Of a stretch of 64,000 nucleotides of DNA, positions 44,742-54,372 are shown piece after piece. The position numbers and the translations under genes were made by a program. Source of the stretch: Pseudomonas sp. RSB 5.4 (lineage in GTDB: Bacteria; Pseudomonadota; Gammaproteobacteria; Pseudomonadales; Pseudomonadaceae); the NCBI RefSeq assembly GCF_037126175.1, contig NZ_CP146986.1:5084501-5148500 (forward strand), read 5' to 3'. The stretch's first letter is position 1. Each line of letters starts with the position of its first letter. The notes under the pieces were generated by a model. The model was not told the origin of the DNA. It did not search any database and was given only the letters and a program-made list of their open reading frames with translations.

Positions 44742-45637
44742 TGCTCAACCGATTTCAAGGCTGGCGCGAACGTGGCTGGTCGCCCGTTGACGCCTCCACC
44801 TATGCCACCGCCTGGCAGCGTTTTGGCGGCAGCGTCGCGACGCATCCTATGGTGGTCGAACGTCTGGCTGATCTGGCCGGCATCCCGGTGCGTTATCTGG
44901 CCTGGGAGCAGGGCGGTGACGTCAAAGCGGCGATCCCGACCTGGGGCCGCGATCTGGCGCTGTCCAAAGACGTGCTCAAGCGTAACGGCAAGAAAGGCCT
45001 GTTCGACCTCGGCAATGCCGAGCTGATCCTGCCGGCCGCCGTCGATGCCCAGGCACCGTTGCGCCATCGCGCACGCTATCTGTCGGCGCTCAACGAAAAC
45101 CGCTTCAGCGGCATGAAGTTGCAGACCGAGCAACTGGCCATGGCCCGCACGCCCGAAGAACTGTCGAAGAAGTTTCGCTACAACCAGCGCCGCGAACTGC
45201 GCCTGCTGGAAGAGGCGGGTGGCGTGGTACGTCCGGTCGCTGAGTTTTCCAGCGCCGAACTAGCGGCGATCTACTGTGATCTGTTCCAGCGCCGCTGGGG
45301 CTTCCCGGCCACCGGCGCGGCGCGCATGGCCGAGGTCATCGAGTTGCTGCGCGAGCTGTTGATCGGCTCGGTGATTTTCCTCAATGATGCGCCGATCGCC
45401 ATTCAACTGGTGTACCGCGTCGAAGCGCCGGAGTGGATCAGCGTCGAGTACATCAACGGCGGCGTTGACCCCGAGACCCGTGAATTCAGCCCCGGCAGCG
45501 TGTTGAGCTTCCTCAATACGCAAAGTGCCTGGGAACACGCGCGGGCACTGGACAAGCCGCTGCGTTTCTCCTTCGGTCGTGCCGACCGTGAATACAAGGA
45601 TCGCTGGTGCAATCCTGTGCCGGTGTTCACCGTATGA
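44741..45637 (+). CDS. Mig-14/GNAT-like protein of the LPS core locus
   Basis: 298-residue protein in the PA5003 position. The C-terminal half (about 140-290) has an acetyltransferase-like layout: LSKKFRYNQRRELRLLEEAG, then ISVEYINGGVD and FSFGRADREYKDRW. That is the FemAB/GNAT-type pattern seen in Mig-14 proteins, linked to antimicrobial peptide resistance. A possible role is acyl or aminoacyl transfer onto core sugars, but the substrate is unknown. Starts are shared with the neighbours by TGATG and ATGA overlaps, so it is embedded in the wap operon. Confidence 0.7.
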   Translation: MLNRFQGWRERGWSPVDASTYATAWQRFGGSVATHPMVVERLADLAGIPVRYLAWEQGGDVKAAIPTWGRDLALSKDVLKRNGKKGLFDLGNAELILPAAVDAQAPLRHRARYLSALNENRFSGMKLQTEQLAMARTPEELSKKFRYNQRRELRLLEEAGGVVRPVAEFSSAELAAIYCDLFQRRWGFPATGAARMAEVIELLRELLIGSVIFLNDAPIAIQLVYRVEAPEWISVEYINGGVDPETREFSPGSVLSFLNTQSAWEHARALDKPLRFSFGRADREYKDRWCNPVPVFTV

Positions 45638-47082
45638 GTCAGCCCATGAGCCGTAAACAGCAACTGCTCAAGCGTCATCGTCGCAATAAACGCATCACCT
45701 TGCTGATCGCCCTGATCGTGTTGATCGCGCTCGGGGTGCTGGTGGCATGGTGGTTGCCGCTGGTGCTTGCAGTGGTTGGCTGGGTCGCCCATGAGGCGTG
45801 GTTTGCCGATCACCTGTTCTACTCGCCGAAAGACGATTACCAATACAGCTTTCCGCCGTTCACACCGCAGCCGAAGGTGCATTTGAGCGGCGAGCAATTG
45901 CGTCTGGACGAAGGCGTGATGCTGGTCGACGACGCGACGTTGATCCTCGCGATAAAGATCAAAAGCACTTGGCTGGGACGCTTTTTCGACCCGCGCGTCG
46001 AACTCCTCGGCGGCACGAATCCGGATGCACAAACCTTCGAGCGCGGGGTCAATGGCCTGCGTTACCTGAACCTCAGCGGTCAGGCGCAAGTCTTGGCGCA
46101 AGGTCAGTTGCGCTTGCGCGGGCGCTTTTGCCGGGTCTTTGGCGAGCCGGTGCTGTGGGCGCTGGAGCAGCCGGATTACCGCCGTCAGCGGGTGATGGTG
46201 ATTGCCCCGCACGCCGACGATGCCGAACTGGCGGCTTATGGCTTGTACAGCCAGGCCGACGAAGCCTGGATCGTCACCCTGACCGCTGGCGAAATCGAAG
46301 CCGAACATTATCAGCAGATGGGCATGAGCAAGGCCGAGGCGGCACGGCTCAAGGGCCGGTTGCGCGCCTGGGACAGCCTCGCCGTACCGCGTTGGGCCGG
46401 TGTACCGCAGGAACACTGCGTGCAGCTCGGTTATTTCTGCCTGCAACTGGCAGCGATGCAGGCTGCGCCGAATCAGATGGTAGCTTCGCGCGAAGCGGAC
46501 TTGAGCGACACGCGACTGTTTCGCCAGTTGAATCCGTTCACCTTGCCCGGCGATGCCGATGGCGCGCCGACCTGGAACAACCTGTTGGCCGACCTGCGTG
46601 AAGTGCTGCTGCGCGCACGTCCGGAGGTGATCGTGCTGCCGCATCCGACCCTCGATCCGCATCCCGATCACCTCTGCGCCCAGCAAGCGGTGTTGCAGGC
46701 GCTGCACGGTCTCGACTGGCAGCCGACGCTGCTCGGCTACGCCAACCATTTGCATGACAACGACCGCTGGCCGATGGGCAACACCGGGCAGGGCATTACC
46801 TTGCCACCGGCCTTCGATGCGGCGGTGCCGATGCAGCCGTTGTGCCTGCCGCTGTCCATCGAGTTGCAACGCGACAAGGCCATGGCGCTGGGCATGATGC
46901 ATGACCTGCAGCCGCCGGCACCGTTCAAGCGTCGCCTGCGCCGGATTATCCAGCGCATGCTCGCCGCGCGGGCCGCGTCGGTGTACGGCGAAAACGAATT
47001 TTTTCGAAAAGCGGTCAGACGCCAGGAGTTGTTCTGGCTACTGAAGCACGGTGAGACAGGCGTCCAGCGGGGAGAGTCATGA
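45634..47082 (+). CDS. dnpA: PIG-L family de-N-acetylase DnpA
   Basis: 482-residue inner-membrane deacetylase. A basic N-terminus (KQQLLKRHRRNKR) and a long hydrophobic region (about 22-60) anchor it. VMVIAPHADDAELAAYGLY (about 187-205) is the zinc-binding (P/H)-H-x-DD signature, and LPHPTLDPHPDH (about 333-344) supplies the later His ligands. In P. aeruginosa DnpA (PA5002) is linked to fluoroquinolone tolerance. It likely removes N-acetyl groups from core amino sugars. It overlaps the next gene as ATGA. Confidence 0.9.
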   Translation: MSQPMSRKQQLLKRHRRNKRITLLIALIVLIALGVLVAWWLPLVLAVVGWVAHEAWFADHLFYSPKDDYQYSFPPFTPQPKVHLSGEQLRLDEGVMLVDDATLILAIKIKSTWLGRFFDPRVELLGGTNPDAQTFERGVNGLRYLNLSGQAQVLAQGQLRLRGRFCRVFGEPVLWALEQPDYRRQRVMVIAPHADDAELAAYGLYSQADEAWIVTLTAGEIEAEHYQQMGMSKAEAARLKGRLRAWDSLAVPRWAGVPQEHCVQLGYFCLQLAAMQAAPNQMVASREADLSDTRLFRQLNPFTLPGDADGAPTWNNLLADLREVLLRARPEVIVLPHPTLDPHPDHLCAQQAVLQALHGLDWQPTLLGYANHLHDNDRWPMGNTGQGITLPPAFDAAVPMQPLCLPLSIELQRDKAMALGMMHDLQPPAPFKRRLRRIIQRMLAARAASVYGENEFFRKAVRRQELFWLLKHGETGVQRGES

Positions 47083-48233
47083 GTCAACGGTTCAAGGTGT
47101 TGCAGCTGCAACCCGACTACAACGTCAAAGCCCATGACTTTGCCGACCTCGCCGAGCAGATCGTCAAGGCATTGCCGAGCGAGCGCTATGAGATCACCGC
47201 GGCTTTCCTGCGCGGCAAACCGGGGCCGGGCGAGCCGGTAAGCCGGGCCGACCATTCGGTGTACTTCGAGTTTTCCGACAAGTCGCTCAAGGGCATGCGC
47301 TTGCGGGCGATGTGGCAGTTGTACAAATTCTGTCGCCGGGAAAAGTTCGACGTGGTGATCTGTAACCGCTTCAAACCGGTGAACATGATGCTCGCGCTCA
47401 ACCGCTGGTTGAAGGTGCCGCTGTGCATTGGCATCTCCCACGGTTTCGGCGAATACGATCGCTTCTACCGGCGTCGGCAGACCCAGCGCCTGATCGATCG
47501 GCACTGGCGCTTCGTCGGTGTGTCGCCGGCGGTCAAACAGTACCTGCTCGATTGCGACTGCGGCTTTACCGACCAGAACACTTACGCCATTACCAATGCC
47601 ATCGACATCGAGCAGGCCGAAGGCCTGCAGCACAGCCGTGAAAAAGCTCGCGAGTTGTTGGGCCTCGACCCGAATGTGCGTTTGATCGGTGCGCTGGGGC
47701 GGCTGGTGTCGGTCAAGGGTCACACCTATCTGTTGCAGGCCTTCGCCGCACTGAAGGACAAATACCCGAACACTCAACTGGCAATCATCGGTGCCGGACG
47801 CTTGCAAGCGCCGCTGGCGGCCGAGATCGAGCAACTGGGCCTGAGCGGCCGTGCGCACCTGCTGGGTTTCAAGGAAAACGCTCTGCAATACGTGCGTGCG
47901 TTCGACATCTGGACCATGCCGTCGCTGGCTGAAGGTCTGGGCCTGGCGTTGCTTGAAGGCATGAGCGGGCACCTGCCGGTGATTGCCTCGAACGTGCCGG
48001 CGATGTTGCCGCTGATCGAAGGTGCCGGTGGTTTGGCGATCACGCCCAAGGACGTGCCGAGTCTGGTCGCCGCGCTGGATAACTATCTGGCGCTGTCGGA
48101 CGACGAACTCAAGGCCAAGGGCGAGCAGGCCTACCGTTATCTGCAGGAACAACACGACATCGAGGTGTTCCGTCAGGAATACCTGGATCTGATCGACTCT
48201 GGCCTGGAGCAGGCCCGCAAGGAGCAGCCGTGA
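47079..48233 (+). CDS. ssg: GT4 glycosyltransferase Ssg
   Basis: 384-residue glycosyltransferase in the PA5001 (ssg) position. The donor domain contains GALGRLVSVKGHTYLLQAF (about 204-222) and PSLAEGLGLALLEGMSGHLP (about 280-299, EX7E). Ssg is required for normal core and O-antigen in pseudomonads, and mutants change colony surface and phage sensitivity. It probably acts in the cytoplasm. GGGGAG precedes ATG 47079. Confidence 0.88.
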   Translation: MSQRFKVLQLQPDYNVKAHDFADLAEQIVKALPSERYEITAAFLRGKPGPGEPVSRADHSVYFEFSDKSLKGMRLRAMWQLYKFCRREKFDVVICNRFKPVNMMLALNRWLKVPLCIGISHGFGEYDRFYRRRQTQRLIDRHWRFVGVSPAVKQYLLDCDCGFTDQNTYAITNAIDIEQAEGLQHSREKARELLGLDPNVRLIGALGRLVSVKGHTYLLQAFAALKDKYPNTQLAIIGAGRLQAPLAAEIEQLGLSGRAHLLGFKENALQYVRAFDIWTMPSLAEGLGLALLEGMSGHLPVIASNVPAMLPLIEGAGGLAITPKDVPSLVAALDNYLALSDDELKAKGEQAYRYLQEQHDIEVFRQEYLDLIDSGLEQARKEQP

Positions 48234-49150
48234 GCGAAGAGAAAGCCGTGAGCGCAGAACAAGCCCTGAGCGAAGCCAACGCCCTCGTCACCGTCATCAT
48301 CGCCTCGTACAACCATGGTCCGTACATCGAGGAAAGCATCCTCAGTGTCCTCAACCAGAGCTACAAGAACATCGAGCTATTGGTGGTCGATGACGGTTCG
48401 AAGGACGACAGCGTCGAGCGCATCAGCGCGTTGCAGGCGCAGTACGGCTTCGATTTCCGTGTGCAGCAGAATCAGGGCCTGACCAACACCCTCAACGGCG
48501 CCATCGCCCGTTCGAAGGGCAGCCTGATCGTGCCGTTCGGCTCCGACGACATCATGTACCCGGAACGTATCGCCACCCAGGTCGCCTACATGGATGGCAA
48601 GCCCGAGGTCGGCATCTGCGCCGGCAACATCGAACTGATGCATGCCGATGGCAGCCTCTACCCGGAAAAACGTCAGCGCCGCGACGTGCCGTTCCGGCGT
48701 CTCGATTTCGATGACATGTTTCTTGAGCGCAAGCCGTATCCACCGGCACCGACCCTGATGATCCGCCGCGAAGCGCTGGACAAGGTGGGCGGGTTCGATC
48801 CGACGATTCGTCTTGAAGATCTCTACATCGAGCTGAAGGTGACCCGCGCCGGTTACTTCATCGACGGCCTGAACGTAGTGATGGCGCGCTACCGCAAGCA
48901 CGCCACCAACTCGTACAAGAACCACCGCTTCATGATCGAGAATATCCTGCGCACGTACGCGTTGTTCAGTGATCATCCGCTGTACGACGAAGTGCGCTAC
49001 AAGTCGCTGAACTCGATGTTCCTCAAGACCGCCAACCGCAATCGCAAGCTGGCAAGGGAGCTGCTGGCGCAGATCCCGTTCAAGGCCTGGAACAAGAAGA
49101 CTTGGCGCGGACTGGGGCGTTTGCTCTTTTCCCCGCTGGAAAAGGACTGA
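48230..49150 (+). CDS. wapR: GT2 rhamnosyltransferase-type WapR
   Basis: 306-residue GT-A enzyme in the PA5000 (wapR) place. VTVIIASYNHGPYIEESI, VVDDGSKDDS (about 51-60) and PFGSDDIMYPERI (DxD-type) are GT2 motifs. WapR in P. aeruginosa adds the rhamnose that accepts O-antigen; substrate here is inferred from position. GTG 48230 overlaps the ssg stop. It is the last gene of the operon, and a strong hairpin follows at 49158. Confidence 0.85.
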   Translation: MSEEKAVSAEQALSEANALVTVIIASYNHGPYIEESILSVLNQSYKNIELLVVDDGSKDDSVERISALQAQYGFDFRVQQNQGLTNTLNGAIARSKGSLIVPFGSDDIMYPERIATQVAYMDGKPEVGICAGNIELMHADGSLYPEKRQRRDVPFRRLDFDDMFLERKPYPPAPTLMIRREALDKVGGFDPTIRLEDLYIELKVTRAGYFIDGLNVVMARYRKHATNSYKNHRFMIENILRTYALFSDHPLYDEVRYKSLNSMFLKTANRNRKLARELLAQIPFKAWNKKTWRGLGRLLFSPLEKD

Positions 49151-49157
49151 GCCGACA

Positions 49158-49180
49158 GTCGCTCGCGCTCAGCGAGCGAC
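49158..49180. terminator. Hairpin between convergent wapR and acyltransferase genes
   Basis: GTCGCTCGC (49158-49166) and GCGAGCGAC (49172-49180) with a five-base loop. It includes the last codons of the leftward acyltransferase gene. No T-run is present. Confidence 0.45.
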
Positions 49181-50386
49181 CTTCTCCGGCAGGCGCTTTT
49201 CGCCCTTCTGACGCTGGCGCAGCCAATGCACAACCTTCTTGCCGGCAGCCATGCCCGGCTGCTCGATATAAAGGAACGTCACGCTGGCGATCAGAATCAG
49301 CAAGCACGTGCAGACGGCCACCAAGGGCAGGTAGACCGCCGTTTCCCGCGCATCGATATTCAGCAACAGCGGCAGCCTTTGCACCATCAGCCACAGGACG
49401 AACCCGTGCAACAGATAGGTGCTGTAGCTGATCTCGCCGAGCCAGCGAATGCTGCGTGGTTTCAGCGCGCCAAACAGATCATTGCCGGACGCCACGATCA
49501 CGAAAAACAGTCCCAGCAGAAACAGCGGGGCAGTCTTGAACGCCCGACTGAACGCGGTGAACGCAATGACCAGCGCGAGCACGGCGATGATGCTTGCCAG
49601 GCGTGACTGGCTCCATGCCACGAGCGCCGGTCGGCGAATCCAGTAGGCGGCGGCGATGCCACCGAGGAAGCTCGCCAGAAAGTGTTTCTTCAGCGAATGT
49701 TCCCAGCCGATGACCTGGTACAGCGTGTAGATGCCGATCAGGCACAGCACCACCTGCAACCAGCTGCCGCGGTAGATGAACACCAGCCCGGCCAATGGCA
49801 GCGCCATGTAGAAAAACACCTCATAGGCCAGCGTCCAGGTGACGTTGGATATCAGCATGCCGGAGTGACGGTACTGGTTGATGTCCGGGCGGTCGAACGT
49901 CAGCCAGGCGAGGATCTGTTTGAACAGTTCCAGACCGGGTTCTCTCAGTTGCCAGTCCTGCAAGTGGAAGATCGAGACGAACACCAGCACCATCAACGGC
50001 AGGTACAGCGGATACAGGCGGAAAACCCGTGACACGCCGAACGCCAGCCAGTCGTGGTTGCGGCCTTGCGCGAGCAAGCGGCTCCAGAACAGAAACCCGG
50101 TGATCATGAAGAACAGCGCCACGCTGCCCTGCCCGAGCATCGAATAGAAGTTGCTCGGGGGGAAATCGATGACCCCGGTGCGCAGGAAAATCCAGGTGAT
50201 GATCGAGTGGTGCACGAACACACCAAACGCCAGATAGCCACGCAGGCCGTCGATGCTGGCATATCGACTTTCACCGGAATGCTGCAGGTGCCGAGCGATT
50301 TTCGGCACCGCGCGCAACAGCAGGGCGGAAGTAATGATGGCCAGCAGATAGGCGGCCAGTGCAAATAGAGGATTGGTTTCGACCAT
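49169..50386 (-). CDS. Membrane acyltransferase (OafA/YrhL type, Acyl_transf_3)
   Basis: 405 residues with about ten hydrophobic helices. YASIDGLRGYLAFGVFVHHS (about 41-60) has the R/E-x-DGLRG and catalytic His pattern of acyltransferase-3 proteins. SYSTYLLHGFVLWLM (about 325) is the C-terminal family motif. These enzymes move acetyl groups onto surface glycans. ATG at 50386 overlaps the waaL stop as TGATG, so it is made with the ligase. That points to the O-antigen or core as substrate. It is not part of the PAO1 order I recall. Confidence 0.85.
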   Translation of the reverse strand: MVETNPLFALAAYLLAIITSALLLRAVPKIARHLQHSGESRYASIDGLRGYLAFGVFVHHSIITWIFLRTGVIDFPPSNFYSMLGQGSVALFFMITGFLFWSRLLAQGRNHDWLAFGVSRVFRLYPLYLPLMVLVFVSIFHLQDWQLREPGLELFKQILAWLTFDRPDINQYRHSGMLISNVTWTLAYEVFFYMALPLAGLVFIYRGSWLQVVLCLIGIYTLYQVIGWEHSLKKHFLASFLGGIAAAYWIRRPALVAWSQSRLASIIAVLALVIAFTAFSRAFKTAPLFLLGLFFVIVASGNDLFGALKPRSIRWLGEISYSTYLLHGFVLWLMVQRLPLLLNIDARETAVYLPLVAVCTCLLILIASVTFLYIEQPGMAAGKKVVHWLRQRQKGEKRLPEKVAR

Positions 50387-52248
50387 CACTGAACCCGGGC
50401 CGGGGTGTTGCCGGCCAGCACTTGCCTGTGCAGATTTTCAACCGCGGATTTAGACGCCGTCATGGCGTACCCCTGGAGCAACGCATCGAGGTGATCCTCG
50501 AACAGCCAGCGTTTGTCGACAGTGTAACGTTGCATATGACGCAAATTGCGTTGACGCATCGAAAGACTGAGCGGGGTAGGGTAGATGCGCAGGTCGGCCA
50601 GGTCGATCAAGCCGAACTCGCCATCTTCCAGCACCAGTACGTTACCCAGATGCAGAGAGCGGAAATACACGCCTTTTTCGTGCAATTGCGCCATGAATTT
50701 GCCGAAACGCTCCACCAGCGCCTGGCGCACCGCCGGAGCCGTAATGCTTTGCAGCACCTGACGCAGCGTGTGCCCCGGTAGCGGCGCGTAATGCACGGCA
50801 CTGCTGCCATCGTCGAGTCGGTACAGATTCAATATTTGCGGGGTCGGAATGCCCACCTGGCGCAGTTGTTCGCTGTTGACCGCGAAACGTTCGGAGTAGG
50901 GATTGAAGCTGCCGGAGGTGTACCAGCGGCGACGGCGGAACAGCTTGAGGAAACTGCCGTCGGTCAGGCGCAGGACTTTCGGGCCGAGGCCATCTTCTTC
51001 AATGATCCGGGCCGTGCTGCTCATGTGCTCCAGATCAGCGGTCGCAAGCTTTTGCACCGGCTGGATCAACAGGCGCCGCGCGCGTTGATTGATGCTCAAC
51101 GCTGCGATCAGTGCCAGCGGGATCCACAACAGGAACCAGTGCTCCTTGGGCCGCGAGATTATTCCGCCGCCTTCGGTCAGCCCGGCGCCGATACCGAATA
51201 CCAGCCAGGTCGAGGCAATGATCAGCAGTGGCTGCACGCGCTGGCGCCAACTACTCAGCAGGCCCCACAGCAGGAAGAACAACCAGGGCAGCAAGCCGAT
51301 GATGCCGACGTAATACAGCACACCCAGGGCAAAACTGTGCGGCTCCTGAAAACTGACACCGTTACCGGGGTCTACGGCAAGGCTGGCGCTGTAGCCATGA
51401 CCGATCCATGGATGATCGGCAATCATGTGCAGTACCTTCTGCCAGATTTCCAGGCGATAGGAGTCGCCACGTTCGGTGATCATCTGCGAAAACTGCGTAA
51501 TGACTGCTACGCCGCTCAGGACCAGCGCGACCAGTAACCCCACCGAGCGCCTGTTCCAGCAGATGAAGCACAGCCACAGCGCCGCCATGGTCAGTGCCAC
51601 CAACGGTGTCCGGGAACCCGTACCGATCACGGCCATGAACATGATTGCCATCGCCGGCACGCTGAGCCACATCATCTGGCGGCGCTTGCAGGTCATGGTC
51701 ACGCTCAGCCAATAGGCACTGAAGAAGCCGAACAGGTGCGAGCTGAGCAACGGATTGTCGAAGGCACCACCACCGATCAGGCGCATGCCTGGTTCATAAA
51801 CCCGGGCGAACATGAACAGGAAAATGGTCGTGGCAATCAGCGCGACCAGCGCCGCGCCGAACAGCAGGGGTTGCAGGATATCGCTGCGATAGCGCACCAG
51901 CAGGTAACAGCCGGCAAACAGCAGCAGGGTGTGCAGCGGTGGCTTGAGCATTCCGCCGAAAGGCTCGCCACCGGGCCCCCACGCGAGGCTGAGCAAGGCC
52001 CACGCAGCAAACAGCAGGACGGCAATGAAGATCGGCTCGCGCAGCAGCTCCTTGAGTTCGCGCGGGCGCAGGCATAGCGCGATCAGTGTCGGAATGCTGA
52101 ACAGGCCGTAGAACAACTTGTGATGAAGGCTTCGACCTGGCAAGAAGAACAGCGCGCACAGGAGCAGGAAATAACCGGTGGGAAGCATCCACAGGCTAAT
52201 GAAATCGAAAATCCGATTGGATGTACTGCTGAAGCCGCGAAGTTGCAT
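50386..52248 (-). CDS. waaL: O-antigen ligase WaaL fused to a kinase-like domain
   Basis: 620 residues. Residues 1-395 are a polytopic membrane ligase (about 11 helices). It has IGTGSRTPLVALTMA and a large periplasmic loop with DSYRLEIWQKVLHMIADHPW and GHGYSASLAV, the H-x(n)-G-H pattern of O-antigen ligases. Residues ~408-620 are a cytoplasmic kinase-like domain (FLKLFRRRRWYTSGSF, GLIDLADLRI). Its catalytic loop reads FRSLHLGNVL, with Ser (about 528) in place of Asp. In PAO1 these are two genes, PA4999 (waaL) and PA4998. Here they form one unbroken frame. Divergent from msbA. Confidence 0.88.
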   Translation of the reverse strand: MQLRGFSSTSNRIFDFISLWMLPTGYFLLLCALFFLPGRSLHHKLFYGLFSIPTLIALCLRPRELKELLREPIFIAVLLFAAWALLSLAWGPGGEPFGGMLKPPLHTLLLFAGCYLLVRYRSDILQPLLFGAALVALIATTIFLFMFARVYEPGMRLIGGGAFDNPLLSSHLFGFFSAYWLSVTMTCKRRQMMWLSVPAMAIMFMAVIGTGSRTPLVALTMAALWLCFICWNRRSVGLLVALVLSGVAVITQFSQMITERGDSYRLEIWQKVLHMIADHPWIGHGYSASLAVDPGNGVSFQEPHSFALGVLYYVGIIGLLPWLFFLLWGLLSSWRQRVQPLLIIASTWLVFGIGAGLTEGGGIISRPKEHWFLLWIPLALIAALSINQRARRLLIQPVQKLATADLEHMSSTARIIEEDGLGPKVLRLTDGSFLKLFRRRRWYTSGSFNPYSERFAVNSEQLRQVGIPTPQILNLYRLDDGSSAVHYAPLPGHTLRQVLQSITAPAVRQALVERFGKFMAQLHEKGVYFRSLHLGNVLVLEDGEFGLIDLADLRIYPTPLSLSMRQRNLRHMQRYTVDKRWLFEDHLDALLQGYAMTASKSAVENLHRQVLAGNTPARVQ

Positions 52249-52402
52249 GCTGTGAGATTCATTCCTGAGGTTGATCGACCATTCGAGTGATGGCTATTTG
52301 ATGCGGAAAAAGATGCCTAACAATAACAGCCTTTCGCCGATTGCCAGAACCCTGAAGAAGCTGTGCTAAAGTCAGCGTCCTTTTTATCGACTTTCGCGTG
52401 AT

Positions 52403-54205
52403 ATGACCGACTCCAGTCCCGCCGCAAGCCCCTCGAGCTTGAAAATCTACTTCCGCCTGCTCGGCTACGTCCGGCCGTACATCAGTCTGTTTCTGATCAG
52501 CATCGTCGGTTTTCTGATTTTCGCTTCGACCCAGCCGATGCTCGGCTACATCCTCAAGTATTTCGTTGACGGTCTGTCCAATCCTGAAGCGGTACTGTTT
52601 CCAAGCGTGCCTTACCTGCGTGACCTGCAACTGCTGCAGGCCGTGCCGCTGCTGATCATTCTGATCGCGGCGTGGCAGGGTCTGGGATCTTATCTGGGCA
52701 ACTATTTTCTGGCCAAGGTTTCTCTTGGCCTGGTTCACGATCTGCGCGTGCAGTTGTTCAACAATCTGCTGGTGCTGCCGAACCGCTATTTCGACAAGCA
52801 TAACTCCGGCCACCTGATTTCGCGCATTACCTTCAACGTGACCATGGTCACGGGGGCGGCAACAGATGCGATCAAGGTCGTAATCCGTGAAGGCATGACG
52901 GTGATCTTCCTGTTTGCCTCGCTGCTGTTCATGAACTGGAAACTGACCCTGGTGATGGTGGCGATCCTGCCGCTGATCGCCGTGATGGTGCGCACTGCGA
53001 GCAAGAAATTCCGCAAGCAGAGCAAGAAAATCCAGCTGGCGATGGGTGACGTCACGCACGTGGCCTCGGAAACCATCCAGGGTTATCGTGTGGTCCGCAG
53101 CTTCGGCGGCGAAGTCTACGAGGAAAAACGCTTCCTCAAGGCCAGCCAGAGCAACACCGACAAGCAACTGCGCATGACCCGCACCGGTGCCATCTACACG
53201 CCGATGCTGCAACTGGTGATCTACACCGCGATGGCCGTGTTGATGTTCCTCGTGCTGTATCTGCGCGGCGATGCTTCGGCCGGTGACATGGTTGCCTACA
53301 TCACCCTCGCAGGCCTGTTGCCCAAGCCGATTCGTCAATTGTCCGAAGTCAGCTCGACCATCCAGAAAGGCGTGGCCGGTGCCGAGAGCATCTTCGAGCA
53401 ACTGGATGTCGAGCCGGAAGTCGATACCGGTACCGTCGAGCGCGACTCGGTCACTGGTCGCCTGGATGTGCGCAATCTGAGCTTCACCTATCCTGGCACC
53501 GAACGTCAGGTGCTCGACGACATCAGCTTCTCGGTCCAGCCAGGGCAGATGGTGGCGCTGGTCGGTCGTTCGGGCAGCGGCAAGTCGACGCTGGCCAACC
53601 TGATTCCACGTTTCTATCACCACGACAAGGGCGAAATCCTGATCGATGGTGTAGAAATCGAGCAGTACAAGTTGCTCAATCTGCGGCGGCATATCGCTCA
53701 GGTGACCCAGCACGTGACCCTGTTCAGCGACACCGTGGCCAACAACATTGCCTATGGCGATCTGGCCGGTGCGCCGCGTGAGGACATCGAGAAGGCTGCG
53801 CGTGATGCCTACGCGATGGACTTCATCTCGCAGTTGCCTGAAGGCCTCGACACCCAGGTCGGCGAGAACGGCGTGCTGCTCTCCGGCGGTCAGCGTCAGC
53901 GTCTGGCGATTGCCCGTGCGCTGCTCAAGAACGCACCGGTGCTGATTCTCGACGAGGCCACCTCGGCGCTCGACACCGAATCCGAACGGCACATTCAGGC
54001 TGCGCTGGATCAGGTCATGAAGGGTCGTACCACACTGGTGATTGCCCACCGTCTGTCGACCATCGAGAAGGCCGACCTGATTCTGGTCATGGATCAGGGC
54101 CGCATCGTCGAGCGCGGCACCCATGAGCAGTTGTTGGCGCAAAACGGCTACTACGCGCGCCTCAACGCCATGGGCCTCGATGCCCCGGCCGAAGACATCG
54201 CCTGA
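52403..54205 (+). CDS. msbA: Lipid A/core flippase MsbA (ABC exporter)
   Basis: Flips core-lipid A to the periplasmic leaflet, just upstream of WaaL action. 600 residues. Six membrane helices occupy about 1-310 and the ATPase domain follows. Walker A is ALVGRSGSGKSTL (about 388), the signature LSGGQRQRLAIARALL (about 493), Walker B VLILDEATSALD and the switch His in IAHRLST. The ATG at 52403 has a weak ribosome site; the 154-base gap to waaL holds its promoter, not clearly identified. Confidence 0.95.
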   Translation: MTDSSPAASPSSLKIYFRLLGYVRPYISLFLISIVGFLIFASTQPMLGYILKYFVDGLSNPEAVLFPSVPYLRDLQLLQAVPLLIILIAAWQGLGSYLGNYFLAKVSLGLVHDLRVQLFNNLLVLPNRYFDKHNSGHLISRITFNVTMVTGAATDAIKVVIREGMTVIFLFASLLFMNWKLTLVMVAILPLIAVMVRTASKKFRKQSKKIQLAMGDVTHVASETIQGYRVVRSFGGEVYEEKRFLKASQSNTDKQLRMTRTGAIYTPMLQLVIYTAMAVLMFLVLYLRGDASAGDMVAYITLAGLLPKPIRQLSEVSSTIQKGVAGAESIFEQLDVEPEVDTGTVERDSVTGRLDVRNLSFTYPGTERQVLDDISFSVQPGQMVALVGRSGSGKSTLANLIPRFYHHDKGEILIDGVEIEQYKLLNLRRHIAQVTQHVTLFSDTVANNIAYGDLAGAPREDIEKAARDAYAMDFISQLPEGLDTQVGENGVLLSGGQRQRLAIARALLKNAPVLILDEATSALDTESERHIQAALDQVMKGRTTLVIAHRLSTIEKADLILVMDQGRIVERGTHEQLLAQNGYYARLNAMGLDAPAEDIA

Positions 54206-54219
54206 TTCCAGGCCTTGCC

Positions 54220-54245
54220 CTGAGGGGGCGGATTCGCTCCCTCAG
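54220..54245 (+). terminator. Hairpin after msbA
   Basis: CTGAGGG (54220-54226) and CCCTCAG (54239-54245), extended by GCG/CGC, 15 bases past the msbA stop. There is no T-run, so it is a weak or factor-dependent terminator at best. Confidence 0.4.
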
Positions 54246-54372
54246 TCATATGTATCCAGAACTTTACTCTTCTTGACCAAACCGGAATAAATCCGGGCAC
54301 CGCGCTTGTTAAGGTTCCTCAACGAACTTTGACTTCCATCGAGGGGGCTATCCCCGTCGCGCGGGTACTTTC

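Noticed and set aside
52259..54142. 627-codon frame opposite msbA
   Set aside because: Shadow frame without recognisable domains; msbA has all ABC motifs.
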